DNA from: an uncultured Clostridia bacterium
Lineage (GTDB): Bacteria; Bacillota; Clostridia; Oscillospirales; CAG-272
Direction of reading: 5' to 3'
DNA: 9,865 nucleotides
NCBI GenBank assembly: GCA_946061315.1
Contig: CAMGRB010000029.1
Location: forward strand, 1-9,865
Below are positions 1 to 6,174 of the stretch, one piece after another. The translations under genes and the position numbers were made by a program. Numbering within the stretch: position 1 is the stretch's first letter; each line of letters opens with the position of its first letter. Below the pieces are notes generated by a model. It had not been told where the DNA came from. It searched no databases and was given only the letters and a program-made list of their open reading frames with translations.

Positions 1-644
1 TTTTATGGTTTTGCTCCGTTCTATTTATAATTGTATTTTTCTGCGCTTTTGACAGGGAGAGTTATCTCACTCTTGCAGCTTCTATAGTCGGTGCCACCGC
101 ATTGATTTTCAACGCAAAAGGCAATCCGACGGGACCTTTTCTGCTCATTATATTCTGTATTCTCTACGGAATAATATCGTTCGGCTTTGCCTATTACGGA
201 GAGATGATTACTTTTCTCGGCATGAGCGCACCTATGAGCCTGTTTTCGCTTATCTCGTGGCTTAAAAATCCTTACAGTAAGGGTAAAGTAGAGGTGAGAG
301 TAAACAGACTTAAAAATAAAGAAATAATTTTCATATTCGTTCTCACTTTGTTTATGACGGTCGCATTTTACTTTATTCTTAAAGCGTTTAACACCGCAAA
401 TCTGATTATGAGCACATTGTCAGTCAGTACAAGCTTCTTTGCCGTTTGTCTGACATTTCGCAGGAGTGTGTTTTTCCCGCTTGCATATGCGGTAAATGAC
501 GTTGTCCTCATTATAATGTGGATAATGGCGGCTATTACCGATATATCGTACGTTTCCGTCATCGTTTGCTTTATCGTCTTTTTGATAAACGATATGAACG
601 GCTTTTTCAGCTGGCTCCGTATGCAAAAAAGGCAGGAAAATTAA
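1..644 (+). CDS. pnuC: PnuC-family nicotinamide riboside/NMN transporter, 5' end cut by window edge
   Basis: This is an integral membrane transporter of the PnuC family, which brings in nicotinamide riboside or a related NAD precursor by facilitated diffusion, usually trapped afterwards by phosphorylation. The frame is open from base 3 to a TAA at 642-644 and gives 213 residues with no start, so the N-terminus lies left of the window; an internal TTG at 102 is inside conserved sequence and is not the start. Visible family signatures are ALIFNAKGNP (fragment residues about 33-42), YYGEMITFLGMSAPM, SLISWLKNPY, and the C-terminal NDMNGFFSW. About six hydrophobic segments are present. The last motif usually reads ND-x-YG-x-x-x-W; here the Tyr is Asn, a possible specificity change. 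The gene converges on the arabinofuranosidase gene and ends 30 nt before a bidirectional terminator. The family call is firm; the exact vitamin substrate is not fixed by sequence. Confidence 0.9.
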   Translation, partial: LWFCSVLFIIVFFCAFDRESYLTLAASIVGATALIFNAKGNPTGPFLLIIFCILYGIISFGFAYYGEMITFLGMSAPMSLFSLISWLKNPYSKGKVEVRVNRLKNKEIIFIFVLTLFMTVAFYFILKAFNTANLIMSTLSVSTSFFAVCLTFRRSVFFPLAYAVNDVVLIIMWIMAAITDISYVSVIVCFIVFLINDMNGFFSWLRMQKRQEN

Positions 645-668
645 AGCAAATCTATCACTCTCAAAAGT

Positions 669-706
669 AAAAATCGCAAGCCGAGAGGTCGGCTTGCGGT
701 TTTTTT
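669..706. terminator. Bidirectional intrinsic terminator between convergent genes
   Basis: A perfect 10-bp stem (CGCAAGCCGA at 675-684, TCGGCTTGCG at 689-698) closes a 4-nt GAGG loop. On the plus strand it is followed by G and seven T (700-706), fitting termination of pnuC. On the minus strand it is followed by A then five T (complement of 669-673), fitting termination of the arabinofuranosidase gene, whose stop codon (705-707) overlaps the plus-strand T run. Confidence 0.93.
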
Positions 707-2150
707 ATAGTCGGATTGATAAAATTGCGGTTTTCGGCAGGGTGATGGGCTTTTTGGGATCTATGGTTGTTTGTGAAACGGTGACTGTATCGGGAGATTC
801 AAAAGTGTTGTGTGCGTGCATATCGTCCGAATACAGAATTGACGCCTCGGCGGTATCTGGCATATCGTTTCCTATGCTCTCGAGTGAAATTTCAAAGTCT
901 TGGTTGCAGGAAAGGTTTGCTATTGTGACAAGCGTCTTTCCTTCCTTAACGGAAGCAGATACGGAAACGGAAGAACTAAAATCTCCGTTATCGGTGACAA
1001 ATGTCTCTATTGCTTGCGCGCCCTGGTGCTCCTTGTACATATCAAAAACGTGATACGTGGGGGTTACTATGCAGTCTTTTCCCGAAGTAAGAAAAAGAGA
1101 ATGAATACAGTTGACGAGTTGAGCGACGTTTGCCATGCGTATTTTATCGCAATGATTGTTGAATATATTGAGCGTAAGAGCAGTTACCGCCGCATCACGC
1201 ATTGTGCTTTGTTGCTCAAAAAGGTTGCGCCCCTTGCTCGGTCCCGAGCCGTCCGGGTACCAGCAGCCCCATTCGTCAATTACGAGCTTTGCGCTATCCT
1301 GCATACCGTGTCCGCAGATAATATTCCAGTTCCGCACAATGATTTTTTCTATTTCCGATGCCTGCGAAAGCTGTTTATACCATTCTTCATCGGTGAATTT
1401 CAATGGATCTCCTGCACTTCCGCAATAATAGTGCATTGCAAATCCGTTGATATGACGCTCCGAATTTACAAGAGTACGCATAAGAGTGTCGGTCCATGAA
1501 AAATCCGTTGCGTTTTCACCGCAGGCAAATAACTCGGTATTTGGAAATACGTTGTACATAATTTCCGAAAATCTACGGAATTCATTTCCGTAAAATTCAG
1601 GGCTCATATTGCCGCCTCCGCCCCAATTCTCGTTTCCGACGCCCCAGAACGGTATGTTAAAAGGCTCGGGGTGTCCGTTTTTTTCGCGTTCGATAGCAAG
1701 TGTGGTCGTTCCCCTTGCAGAGAGGCAGTAGTCCATCCAATTAAGGATATGTAAGGGTTGAACGCTTGTAAGATTTGCGGCAAAATAAGCCTTGGCTCCT
1801 ACAGCCTCGCAAAAATCAATAAATTCGTGCGTGCCGACTTTATTTGGCTCAAAGCGCCCGTCCCATCTTGTCCACCAGTTATGGCGCACGGGGCGCTCCT
1901 TGCCTATTCCGTCACGCCAGTCATAAGTTTCGGAAAAGCATCCGCCCGGCCACCGCACAACAGGCGCTTTAATGGCACGCAACTTCTCTATTATTTCTTT
2001 TCTGAAGCCTTTTATATTCGGCACGTCGGAGTCTTTGCCTACCCATATGCCGTCATAGATGACGCTACCCAAATGCTCGGTAAAATGCCCGTAAATTTCG
2101 GGTGCGATAGATCCCACGACCTTCGGATACATAAGATATATTTTTTTCAT
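705..2150 (-). CDS. GH51 alpha-L-arabinofuranosidase, intracellular
   Basis: This enzyme releases terminal alpha-L-arabinofuranose from arabino-oligosaccharides derived from plant arabinoxylan or arabinan, with retention of configuration. The 481-residue protein has the GH51 order: a (beta/alpha)8 catalytic domain (about 15-375) followed by a beta-sandwich domain (about 380-481). Visible landmarks are IYGHFTEHLG (19-28), RWPGGCF (66-72), the acid/base Glu174 in GNENWGGGG, and the nucleophile Glu293 in IDEWGCWY. EQQSTMRDA (312-320) is also family-typical. The length is slightly below the common 490-510. There is no signal peptide, so it acts in the cytoplasm on imported oligosaccharides. The start at 2150 is supported by an AGGGG ribosome site about 6 nt upstream. 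It is transcribed alone from a promoter near 2311-2339; no transporter, regulator or other glycosidase gene is adjacent. Close GH51 enzymes sometimes show endoglucanase or xylosidase side activity, so the exact substrate is inferred. Confidence 0.95.
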   Translation of the reverse strand: MKKIYLMYPKVVGSIAPEIYGHFTEHLGSVIYDGIWVGKDSDVPNIKGFRKEIIEKLRAIKAPVVRWPGGCFSETYDWRDGIGKERPVRHNWWTRWDGRFEPNKVGTHEFIDFCEAVGAKAYFAANLTSVQPLHILNWMDYCLSARGTTTLAIEREKNGHPEPFNIPFWGVGNENWGGGGNMSPEFYGNEFRRFSEIMYNVFPNTELFACGENATDFSWTDTLMRTLVNSERHINGFAMHYYCGSAGDPLKFTDEEWYKQLSQASEIEKIIVRNWNIICGHGMQDSAKLVIDEWGCWYPDGSGPSKGRNLFEQQSTMRDAAVTALTLNIFNNHCDKIRMANVAQLVNCIHSLFLTSGKDCIVTPTYHVFDMYKEHQGAQAIETFVTDNGDFSSSVSVSASVKEGKTLVTIANLSCNQDFEISLESIGNDMPDTAEASILYSDDMHAHNTFESPDTVTVSQTTIDPKKPITLPKTAILSIRL

Positions 2151-2304
2151 AATGATCCCCTTTAGCTTATTTATTTGTTTTTTATGATTTTAGCATAGTT
2201 GCTTTTGCATTAACTTTCGGCAAACCATTGCATTGACGGCTCATCGCCCTCGGGCAATCTCTAATGGACGTAATCGTGATAGAAATTATTAATGCGGTTC
2301 GGTT
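2151..2304 (-). promoter_or_regulatory. Long structured 5' leader of the arabinofuranosidase gene
   Basis: The predicted transcript runs about 150 nt before the GH51 start codon. A compact block in it can fold: outer pairing CCATT (2263-2267 on the minus strand) with AATGG (2225-2229), and an inner 6-bp stem (2253-2258 with 2243-2248) closed by a CGAG tetraloop. The same block has a TTG-started reading frame (2257 down to 2210) for a 15-residue peptide, MPEGDEPSMQWFAES. It has no T-run directly after a stem, so it is not a plain attenuator. The block is richer in G and C than the AT-rich flanks. I compared it from memory with common riboswitch cores and found no convincing match; it may also be a dispersed repeat fragment. 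The leader itself is inferred from the promoter. Confidence 0.4.
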
Positions 2305-2310
2305 TATTAT

Positions 2311-2339
2311 ATTATATATGAGCCGGGGTTAATAGTCAA
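2311..2339 (-). promoter_or_regulatory. Sigma-A type promoter for the arabinofuranosidase gene
   Basis: On the minus strand, TTGACT (complement of 2334-2339) and TATAAT (complement of 2311-2316) are separated by exactly 17 nt. A-rich tracts lie upstream of the -35 box. Transcription would start near 2304. The position, downstream of the tRNA terminator and upstream of the GH51 gene, fits an independent promoter. Confidence 0.8.
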
Positions 2340-2411
2340 TAGTACACTTGATTTTTTAATTTTAGAATTGCAAATAAATTTACCGAAAGATAATCGCTTT
2401 GGTGTTTTAAT

Positions 2412-2447
2412 AAAAAGACAGAGCAAGCGATATAAAACTTGCTCTGT
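2412..2447 (-). terminator. Intrinsic terminator of tRNA-Leu
   Basis: On the minus strand a perfect 10-bp stem, ACAGAGCAAG (2447-2438) with CTTGCTCTGT (2427-2418), flanks a 10-nt AT-rich loop. It is followed by C and five T (complement of 2412-2416). It begins one base after the encoded CCA of the tRNA. Confidence 0.93.
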
Positions 2448-2448
2448 G

Positions 2449-2532
2449 TGGTGCGAGAAACGGGACTTGAACCCGTATGGATGAACCACACGCCCCTCAA
2501 ACGTGCGCGTCTGCCAGTTCCGCCACTCTCGC
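2449..2532 (-). tRNA. tRNA-Leu, anticodon GAG, with encoded CCA
   Basis: The 84-nt gene folds as a class II tRNA. The acceptor is GCGAGAG paired with TTCTCGC (one G-T wobble), discriminator A, then an encoded CCA (complement of 2449-2451). The D arm holds AACTGGCAGA. The anticodon stem CACGT/GCGTG holds the loop TTGAGGG, giving anticodon GAG, which reads CUC and CUU leucine codons. The variable arm is extended (TGG...CCA pairing) as expected for leucine, and the T arm is ACGGG-TTCAAGT-CCCGT. The gene stands alone with its own promoter and terminator. Confidence 0.97.
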
Positions 2533-2542
2533 ATATATATTT

Positions 2543-2560
2543 CAAGGTTTTTCAACCTTG
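2543..2560 (-). other. Hairpin at the 5' end of the tRNA-Leu precursor
   Basis: A perfect 7-bp inverted repeat, CAAGGTT and AACCTTG with a 4-nt loop, lies between the promoter and the tRNA. With transcription starting near 2562, the nascent RNA would begin almost at this stem and reach the mature tRNA 5' end 10 nt after it, through an AT-rich linker. Possible roles are protection of the triphosphate end or presentation of the linker to RNase P; both are inference. Confidence 0.6.
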
Positions 2561-2567
2561 CTCAACC

Positions 2568-2596
2568 ATTATACTAAAACTGCGGCGACTTGTCAA
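2568..2596 (-). promoter_or_regulatory. Consensus sigma-A promoter of tRNA-Leu
   Basis: On the minus strand a perfect TTGACA (complement of 2591-2596) and a perfect TATAAT (complement of 2568-2573) are 17 nt apart. The predicted start is near 2562, about 30 nt before the tRNA. Such an exact consensus is typical of strongly expressed stable RNA genes. Confidence 0.95.
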
Positions 2597-2649
2597 GACT
2601 TTTTTTCGATTTTTACAAAATTATTTTAAGCAAAACGGAAACGAAACGT

Positions 2650-2680
2650 GCGGGGAAGTGAAAATGCGACACTTCCCCGC
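2650..2680 (-). terminator. Probable terminator of the prfA-parC gene row
   Basis: A perfect 11-bp GC-rich stem, GCGGGGAAGTG (2650-2660) with CACTTCCCCGC (2670-2680), closes a 9-nt loop. On the minus strand the RNA downstream has interrupted T clusters (ACGTTTCGTTTCCGTTTT) rather than one solid run. It lies about 70 nt after the last gene of the row and 54 nt before the tRNA -35 box. The plus-strand side shows only ATATTTTC, so minus-strand use is more likely. Confidence 0.7.
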
Positions 2681-2752
2681 ATATTTTCTGTGAATTACAT
2701 AAGACGCAACTCTTGATTGCGCTTTTTGCCGAGCTTTATTCTGCCCGAAATA

Positions 2753-2875
2753 TCAAAGGGTGAGATATACGATGATTGTCGCTATAGCGCCGACACACAT
2801 AAGCGCGGCGAGAATTATTGCGAGCAACTGCGTCATTCTCAATTTAACTTTTTTCCTTTGAGTCTGCTTTCCCAT
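2753..2875 (-). CDS. Small single-helix membrane protein, 40 residues
   Basis: I do not recognise this protein. It has a strongly basic N-terminus (MGKQTQRKKVKLRMTQ), then one hydrophobic helix of about 23 residues (LLAIILAALMCVGAIATIIV), ending YLTL and TGA. By the positive-inside rule the N-terminus should face the cytoplasm. The start is firm: the ATG lies 1 nt after the TAA of the topoisomerase gene and 7 nt from an AGGAGAG ribosome site within that gene's last codons. This suggests coupled translation and stable co-transcription. No lipobox, zinc motif or toxin-like signature is visible. It is the last gene before the putative operon terminator. Candidate roles are a small membrane-protein regulator or a general hydrophobic microprotein; function is unknown. 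Confidence 0.8.
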   Translation of the reverse strand: MGKQTQRKKVKLRMTQLLAIILAALMCVGAIATIIVYLTL

Positions 2876-2876
2876 T

Positions 2877-5120
2877 TTATTTCTCTCCTATTTTCATTTG
2901 TTTCGATGATATATCCTTATCAAGTGTCAAAACGCCCGTGGCGGGAATTTTGAGCTTGCGGTACCTCGAATGAGCCTCGGGGTATCTTGCTTCATAATCG
3001 GTTAATACCTCGGTTATCTTCTGGTTCTTTTTAAGGTTCATTGCAAAGACGGTAGTTCCTATCGACGTTCTCGTAGTCTTTACGGGGATAAGCGACGGCT
3101 TTATCAAAATCGCCTTGGATTCCGAGTTTATAATGAGTATCGGGTCGTCGCTCTGCTCGTATATTACGCTGACTATCGGAGATACGTCCGAATACGCCTT
3201 TTTAAGCTTTTTTCTTGAACCCTGTGTCGCATATTGGCTCATCGGCACCCTTACCGCTTTGCCGTTTTCAAAGACGAAAATAAGGTTTTGGTTTTCGTCA
3301 AACGACGGATTTACTCTCATAAATATCGGGCGCTCGTCCTCGTCGAATTTGAGCTTTTTCGGCACGTAAATTCCAAGCTCCGAAGCCTTGGAAAGTTCAA
3401 AATCGGACACCTTGGCAAAGTACATCTGACACTTGTTGGTAAGGAACATAAGCTCGTCCTTGTTACTTACCTCAAGTTCATAGAGTATCTCGTCCCCTTC
3501 CTTTATCTTATGCTCGGAATTTCCTCTTAAGGACTGTTGCGTTATCTTTTTGAAATATCCGTCTTTTGTTAAGAATATCTTTGCATTAAAGTCCTCGATA
3601 AGAATTTCTTTGTCAAACTCCTTTATGTCGTCGGACTGGATGATAAGCGTTTTTCTCGGCTTGGCATATTTCTTCTTTATGTCCATAAGCTGTTTTATTA
3701 TATACGCTCTCATTTTTATCTCGTCGTCGAGAATTTCCTTTATGGTTGCTATATCCTTTTTAAGGCTCTCTATATCGGCAAGACGGTTCATTATATATTC
3801 TCTGTTCAGGTGGCGGAGCTTTATGTCCGCTATATATTCCGCCTGATCCTTGTCTATGTCGAAGCCTTTCATAAGGTTGGGCACGACCTCGTCGTCCTTC
3901 TCGGTTTCTCTTACTATCTTGACTGCCTTGTCTATATCGAGCAGTATTTTGCCGAGTCCGAGCAAGAGGTGGAGCCTTGTATTTTTCTTTTCAAGCTCGA
4001 AATTAAATTCTCTCGTAAGGCAATTTATGCGGAATCTTATCCACTCCGTAAGTATGCCCTTTATTCCGAGCTGCTTGGGCGCCCCGTCTATCAAGACGTT
4101 GAAGTTGCAGGCAAAGCTATCCTCAAGAGGAGTAAACTTGAACAGCTTTTGCATAAGAGTGTCGGGGTTTGTGCCCTTTCTCAAATCTATAGTGAGCTTG
4201 AAGCCCTTTAAGTCTATCTCATCGCGGAAGTCCGTTATCTCTTTGAGCTTTCCCTCTTTGAACATATCGGAAATCTCTTTGAGTATCGCCTCTATAGAGG
4301 TAGAGTACGGTATTTCAAGTATCTCGATGCAGTTCTCCGCTTCGTCGTAAACGTACTTTGCGCGGAGCTTTACCGAGCCCTTTCCCGTTTCGTAAATCTT
4401 TCTCATCTGCTCCCTGTCGTAAACGACGTAGCCGCCGCCCGGAAAATCGGGGGCTTTCAATATATCGAGGAGCTTTTCCGTATCGGTCCTCGGTGAACGG
4501 AGTATCGCTATTGTCGCATCGCATACCTCGCCGAGATTGAAGGAGCATATTGACGATGCAAGTCCTACGGCAATACCGAGGTTTGCAGATACAAGCACGT
4601 TCGGGAAAGTGGTGGGGAGCAACCTCGGCTCCTTCATTGTGCTGTCGTAGTTATCTACCATATCGACGGCGTTTTTATCTATTCCCGCAAATATCTCGGT
4701 GCAAAACGGGTCAAGCTTCGCCTCGGTATATCTTGACGCGGCAAAAGCCATATCGCGACTGTACTGCTTGCCGAAGCTCCCTTTGGAGTCTATGAACGGG
4801 TGAAGAAGCGATTCGTTACCCCTTGTAAGTCTTACCATCGTTTCGTATATCGACATATCGCCGTGCGGATTGAGTTTCATCGTTTCGCCTACGATATTCG
4901 CGCTTTTGGTACGGTGACCCGTCATAAGCCCCATCTTATACATCGTATAAAGAAGTTTTCTGTGAGCCGGCTTGAAGCCGTCTATCTCGGGTATCGCACG
5001 TGAAACCATGACGCTCACCGCATACGGCATATAGTTAGTTTCTATAGTTTCTGTTATCGGTTGACGCACAGGCTCCGACTCGATATACTTTTCCTTTACT
5101 TCCTTTTTGATCTTTGCCAT
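2877..5120 (-). CDS. parC: Type IIA DNA topoisomerase subunit A, ParC/GyrA-like clostridial form
   Basis: This is the DNA-cutting subunit of a type II topoisomerase, which passes one duplex through another with an ATPase B subunit. The 747 residues match ParC length. Visible are the winged-helix region with PEIDGFKPAHRKLLY (44-58), the active-site pair Arg130-Tyr131 in ASRYTEAKL, the intercalating Ile of GIAVG (182-186), a tower and coiled coil (about 200-490) and a beta-pinwheel-like C-terminal domain (about 490-735). The GyrA box QRRGGKG is absent, which favours decatenation or relaxation over supercoiling. Two active-region positions differ from E. coli GyrA: the first His of HPHGD is Asn84, and the quinolone-contact Ser83 and Asp87 correspond to Met89 and Glu93. 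I believe MKLNPHGD is usual for a clostridial subfamily, so this is probably lineage-specific rather than acquired resistance. No subunit B gene is adjacent. The start directly follows the sua5 stop (TGAATG) with a strong ribosome site. Confidence 0.92.
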   Translation of the reverse strand: MAKIKKEVKEKYIESEPVRQPITETIETNYMPYAVSVMVSRAIPEIDGFKPAHRKLLYTMYKMGLMTGHRTKSANIVGETMKLNPHGDMSIYETMVRLTRGNESLLHPFIDSKGSFGKQYSRDMAFAASRYTEAKLDPFCTEIFAGIDKNAVDMVDNYDSTMKEPRLLPTTFPNVLVSANLGIAVGLASSICSFNLGEVCDATIAILRSPRTDTEKLLDILKAPDFPGGGYVVYDREQMRKIYETGKGSVKLRAKYVYDEAENCIEILEIPYSTSIEAILKEISDMFKEGKLKEITDFRDEIDLKGFKLTIDLRKGTNPDTLMQKLFKFTPLEDSFACNFNVLIDGAPKQLGIKGILTEWIRFRINCLTREFNFELEKKNTRLHLLLGLGKILLDIDKAVKIVRETEKDDEVVPNLMKGFDIDKDQAEYIADIKLRHLNREYIMNRLADIESLKKDIATIKEILDDEIKMRAYIIKQLMDIKKKYAKPRKTLIIQSDDIKEFDKEILIEDFNAKIFLTKDGYFKKITQQSLRGNSEHKIKEGDEILYELEVSNKDELMFLTNKCQMYFAKVSDFELSKASELGIYVPKKLKFDEDERPIFMRVNPSFDENQNLIFVFENGKAVRVPMSQYATQGSRKKLKKAYSDVSPIVSVIYEQSDDPILIINSESKAILIKPSLIPVKTTRTSIGTTVFAMNLKKNQKITEVLTDYEARYPEAHSRYRKLKIPATGVLTLDKDISSKQMKIGEK
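2883..2889 (-). promoter_or_regulatory. Ribosome site of the small membrane protein inside the parC end
   Basis: AGGAGAG on the minus strand, made from the codons for Ile-Gly-Glu near the topoisomerase C-terminus, is 7 nt before the small ORF's ATG. It is the main support for calling that ORF a real gene. Confidence 0.8.
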
Positions 5121-6155
5121 TCACACACCTCCTAAAACGTGATGCGCACACGCGCGTATCATTCTGTTATACATAGCAAGCGATTTGTCCTCGACAGAGG
5201 GAAGATGGGCGTATACGGTATCGACTTTAAGCTCGTCCGCCCTGCGAAGAAGAATAAACAACCGCCTTGTCTGTTCCCTTATATCGTCTTTTTTACCGAC
5301 GGGTAAAAGATTTTTGTTTTCAAGCCTTGGTATTTCCTCGTCAAAGCACATAATCGCGCAGTTTTCGCTCCTTTGCTTTTCAAGTGCGAGGGATATAAAA
5401 TCAATTTTTTTATCGTTTACAAGAAATAGGTTTGCTTTTGGCGCATAGTGCTTGTATTTCATACCGGGAGAGAGTGGTTTTTCTCCATCTTTAAGTTCGT
5501 TTATGACCGCATCCGCAACGGTGACGTTTTTGCATACCGACAAGAGCATTTCGCAGGTAACGGCGCCCGGACGGAGCATAGTTACAGAATCGTCCGTTAT
5601 TTTTACCACCGTTGACTCAACGCCTATATCGCACTCCCCGCCGTCTATTATAAGCGGAATAATTCCGTCCATATCGTCAAAAACATATTTTGCCGTCGTG
5701 GGTGAGGGTCTGCCCGACCTGTTTGCCGACGGGGCGGCAATGGGAACGCCCGAATATTCTATCAGCTTGTGTGCCACGGGATTTACGGGGCATCTTACAG
5801 CCACGGAATCAAGCCCTGCCGTGACCGAATACGGTATGACCTCTTTTTTCGGCAGGATCACGGTAAGCGGTCCCGGCATAAACTTTTTTGCAAGCTTATA
5901 ATAAAGCTCGTTCGTATAAGCTATTTTTTCCGCGTCCTCAAAAGACGCTATATGTACTATTAAAGGGTTATCGGCAGGGCGTCCCTTTGCCCTGAAAATA
6001 TTCAAGCACGCCTCGGCGTCGTATGCGTTTGCGCCAAGACCGTAAACGGTTTCCGTCGGAAATGCGACAAGTCCACCGTCTTTTATTATGTCCGAAGCTT
6101 TTTTAAGAATAAGCTCGTCGTTTCCCTCTCCTGTTTTCAGAACTTCCGTTTTCAT
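5121..6155 (-). CDS. sua5: L-threonylcarbamoyladenylate synthase (Sua5/YwlC type)
   Basis: The enzyme makes threonylcarbamoyl-AMP from threonine, bicarbonate and ATP, the first step of t6A formation at position 37 of tRNAs reading ANN codons; TsaB, TsaD and TsaE finish the step. The 344 residues are of the long Sua5 type: a catalytic YrdC domain (about 15-205), a linker with SPGMKYKHYAP (229-239), and a C-terminal Sua5 domain (about 240-340), rather than the short TsaC type of about 190 residues. Motifs seen are FPTETVYGLGANA (32-44), KGRPADNPLIVHI (57-69), PSANRSGRPSPT (142-153) and GVESTVV (178-184). It follows prfA by 19 nt with AGG-type ribosome bases upstream, and its last codons carry the ribosome site of parC. 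In many Firmicutes prmC sits between prfA and this gene; here it does not. The call is secure. Confidence 0.96.
   Translation of the reverse strand: MKTEVLKTGEGNDELILKKASDIIKDGGLVAFPTETVYGLGANAYDAEACLNIFRAKGRPADNPLIVHIASFEDAEKIAYTNELYYKLAKKFMPGPLTVILPKKEVIPYSVTAGLDSVAVRCPVNPVAHKLIEYSGVPIAAPSANRSGRPSPTTAKYVFDDMDGIIPLIIDGGECDIGVESTVVKITDDSVTMLRPGAVTCEMLLSVCKNVTVADAVINELKDGEKPLSPGMKYKHYAPKANLFLVNDKKIDFISLALEKQRSENCAIMCFDEEIPRLENKNLLPVGKKDDIREQTRRLFILLRRADELKVDTVYAHLPSVEDKSLAMYNRMIRACAHHVLGGV
5128..5133 (-). promoter_or_regulatory. Ribosome site of parC encoded by the last codons of sua5
   Basis: AGGAGG (within AGGAGGTG) lies 7 nt before the parC ATG. It is formed by the sua5 codons for Leu-Gly-Gly-Val at the C-terminus, and the sua5 TGA directly abuts the ATG. 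This fixes the parC start and implies termination-reinitiation coupling. Confidence 0.88.
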
Positions 6156-6174
6156 TTTCCCTGCCTACCGTCTT

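Noticed and set aside
900..1499. A 199-codon plus-strand frame inside the arabinofuranosidase gene.
   Set aside because: It is antisense to conserved GH51 sequence with both catalytic glutamates and shows no protein family features.
2243..2258. GGGCGATGAG in the GH51 leader as part of a fluoride riboswitch.
   Set aside because: The downstream GCCC needed for the first stem of that class is missing, and the rest of the consensus is not present.
2449..2532. tRNA-Leu as an attachment site of an integrated element.
   Set aside because: I saw no second copy of the tRNA 3' end in the window and no integrase, and the tRNA is complete with its own terminator.
2439..2693. Open frames on both strands across the tRNA-Leu gene.
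   Set aside because: They run through the tRNA, its promoter and its terminator, a known source of false short proteins.
2705..2726. Small hairpin on the plus strand (CGCAA...TTGCG) followed by CTTTTT.
   Set aside because: The stem is only 5 bp with a 7-nt loop, and no plus-strand gene ends upstream of it.
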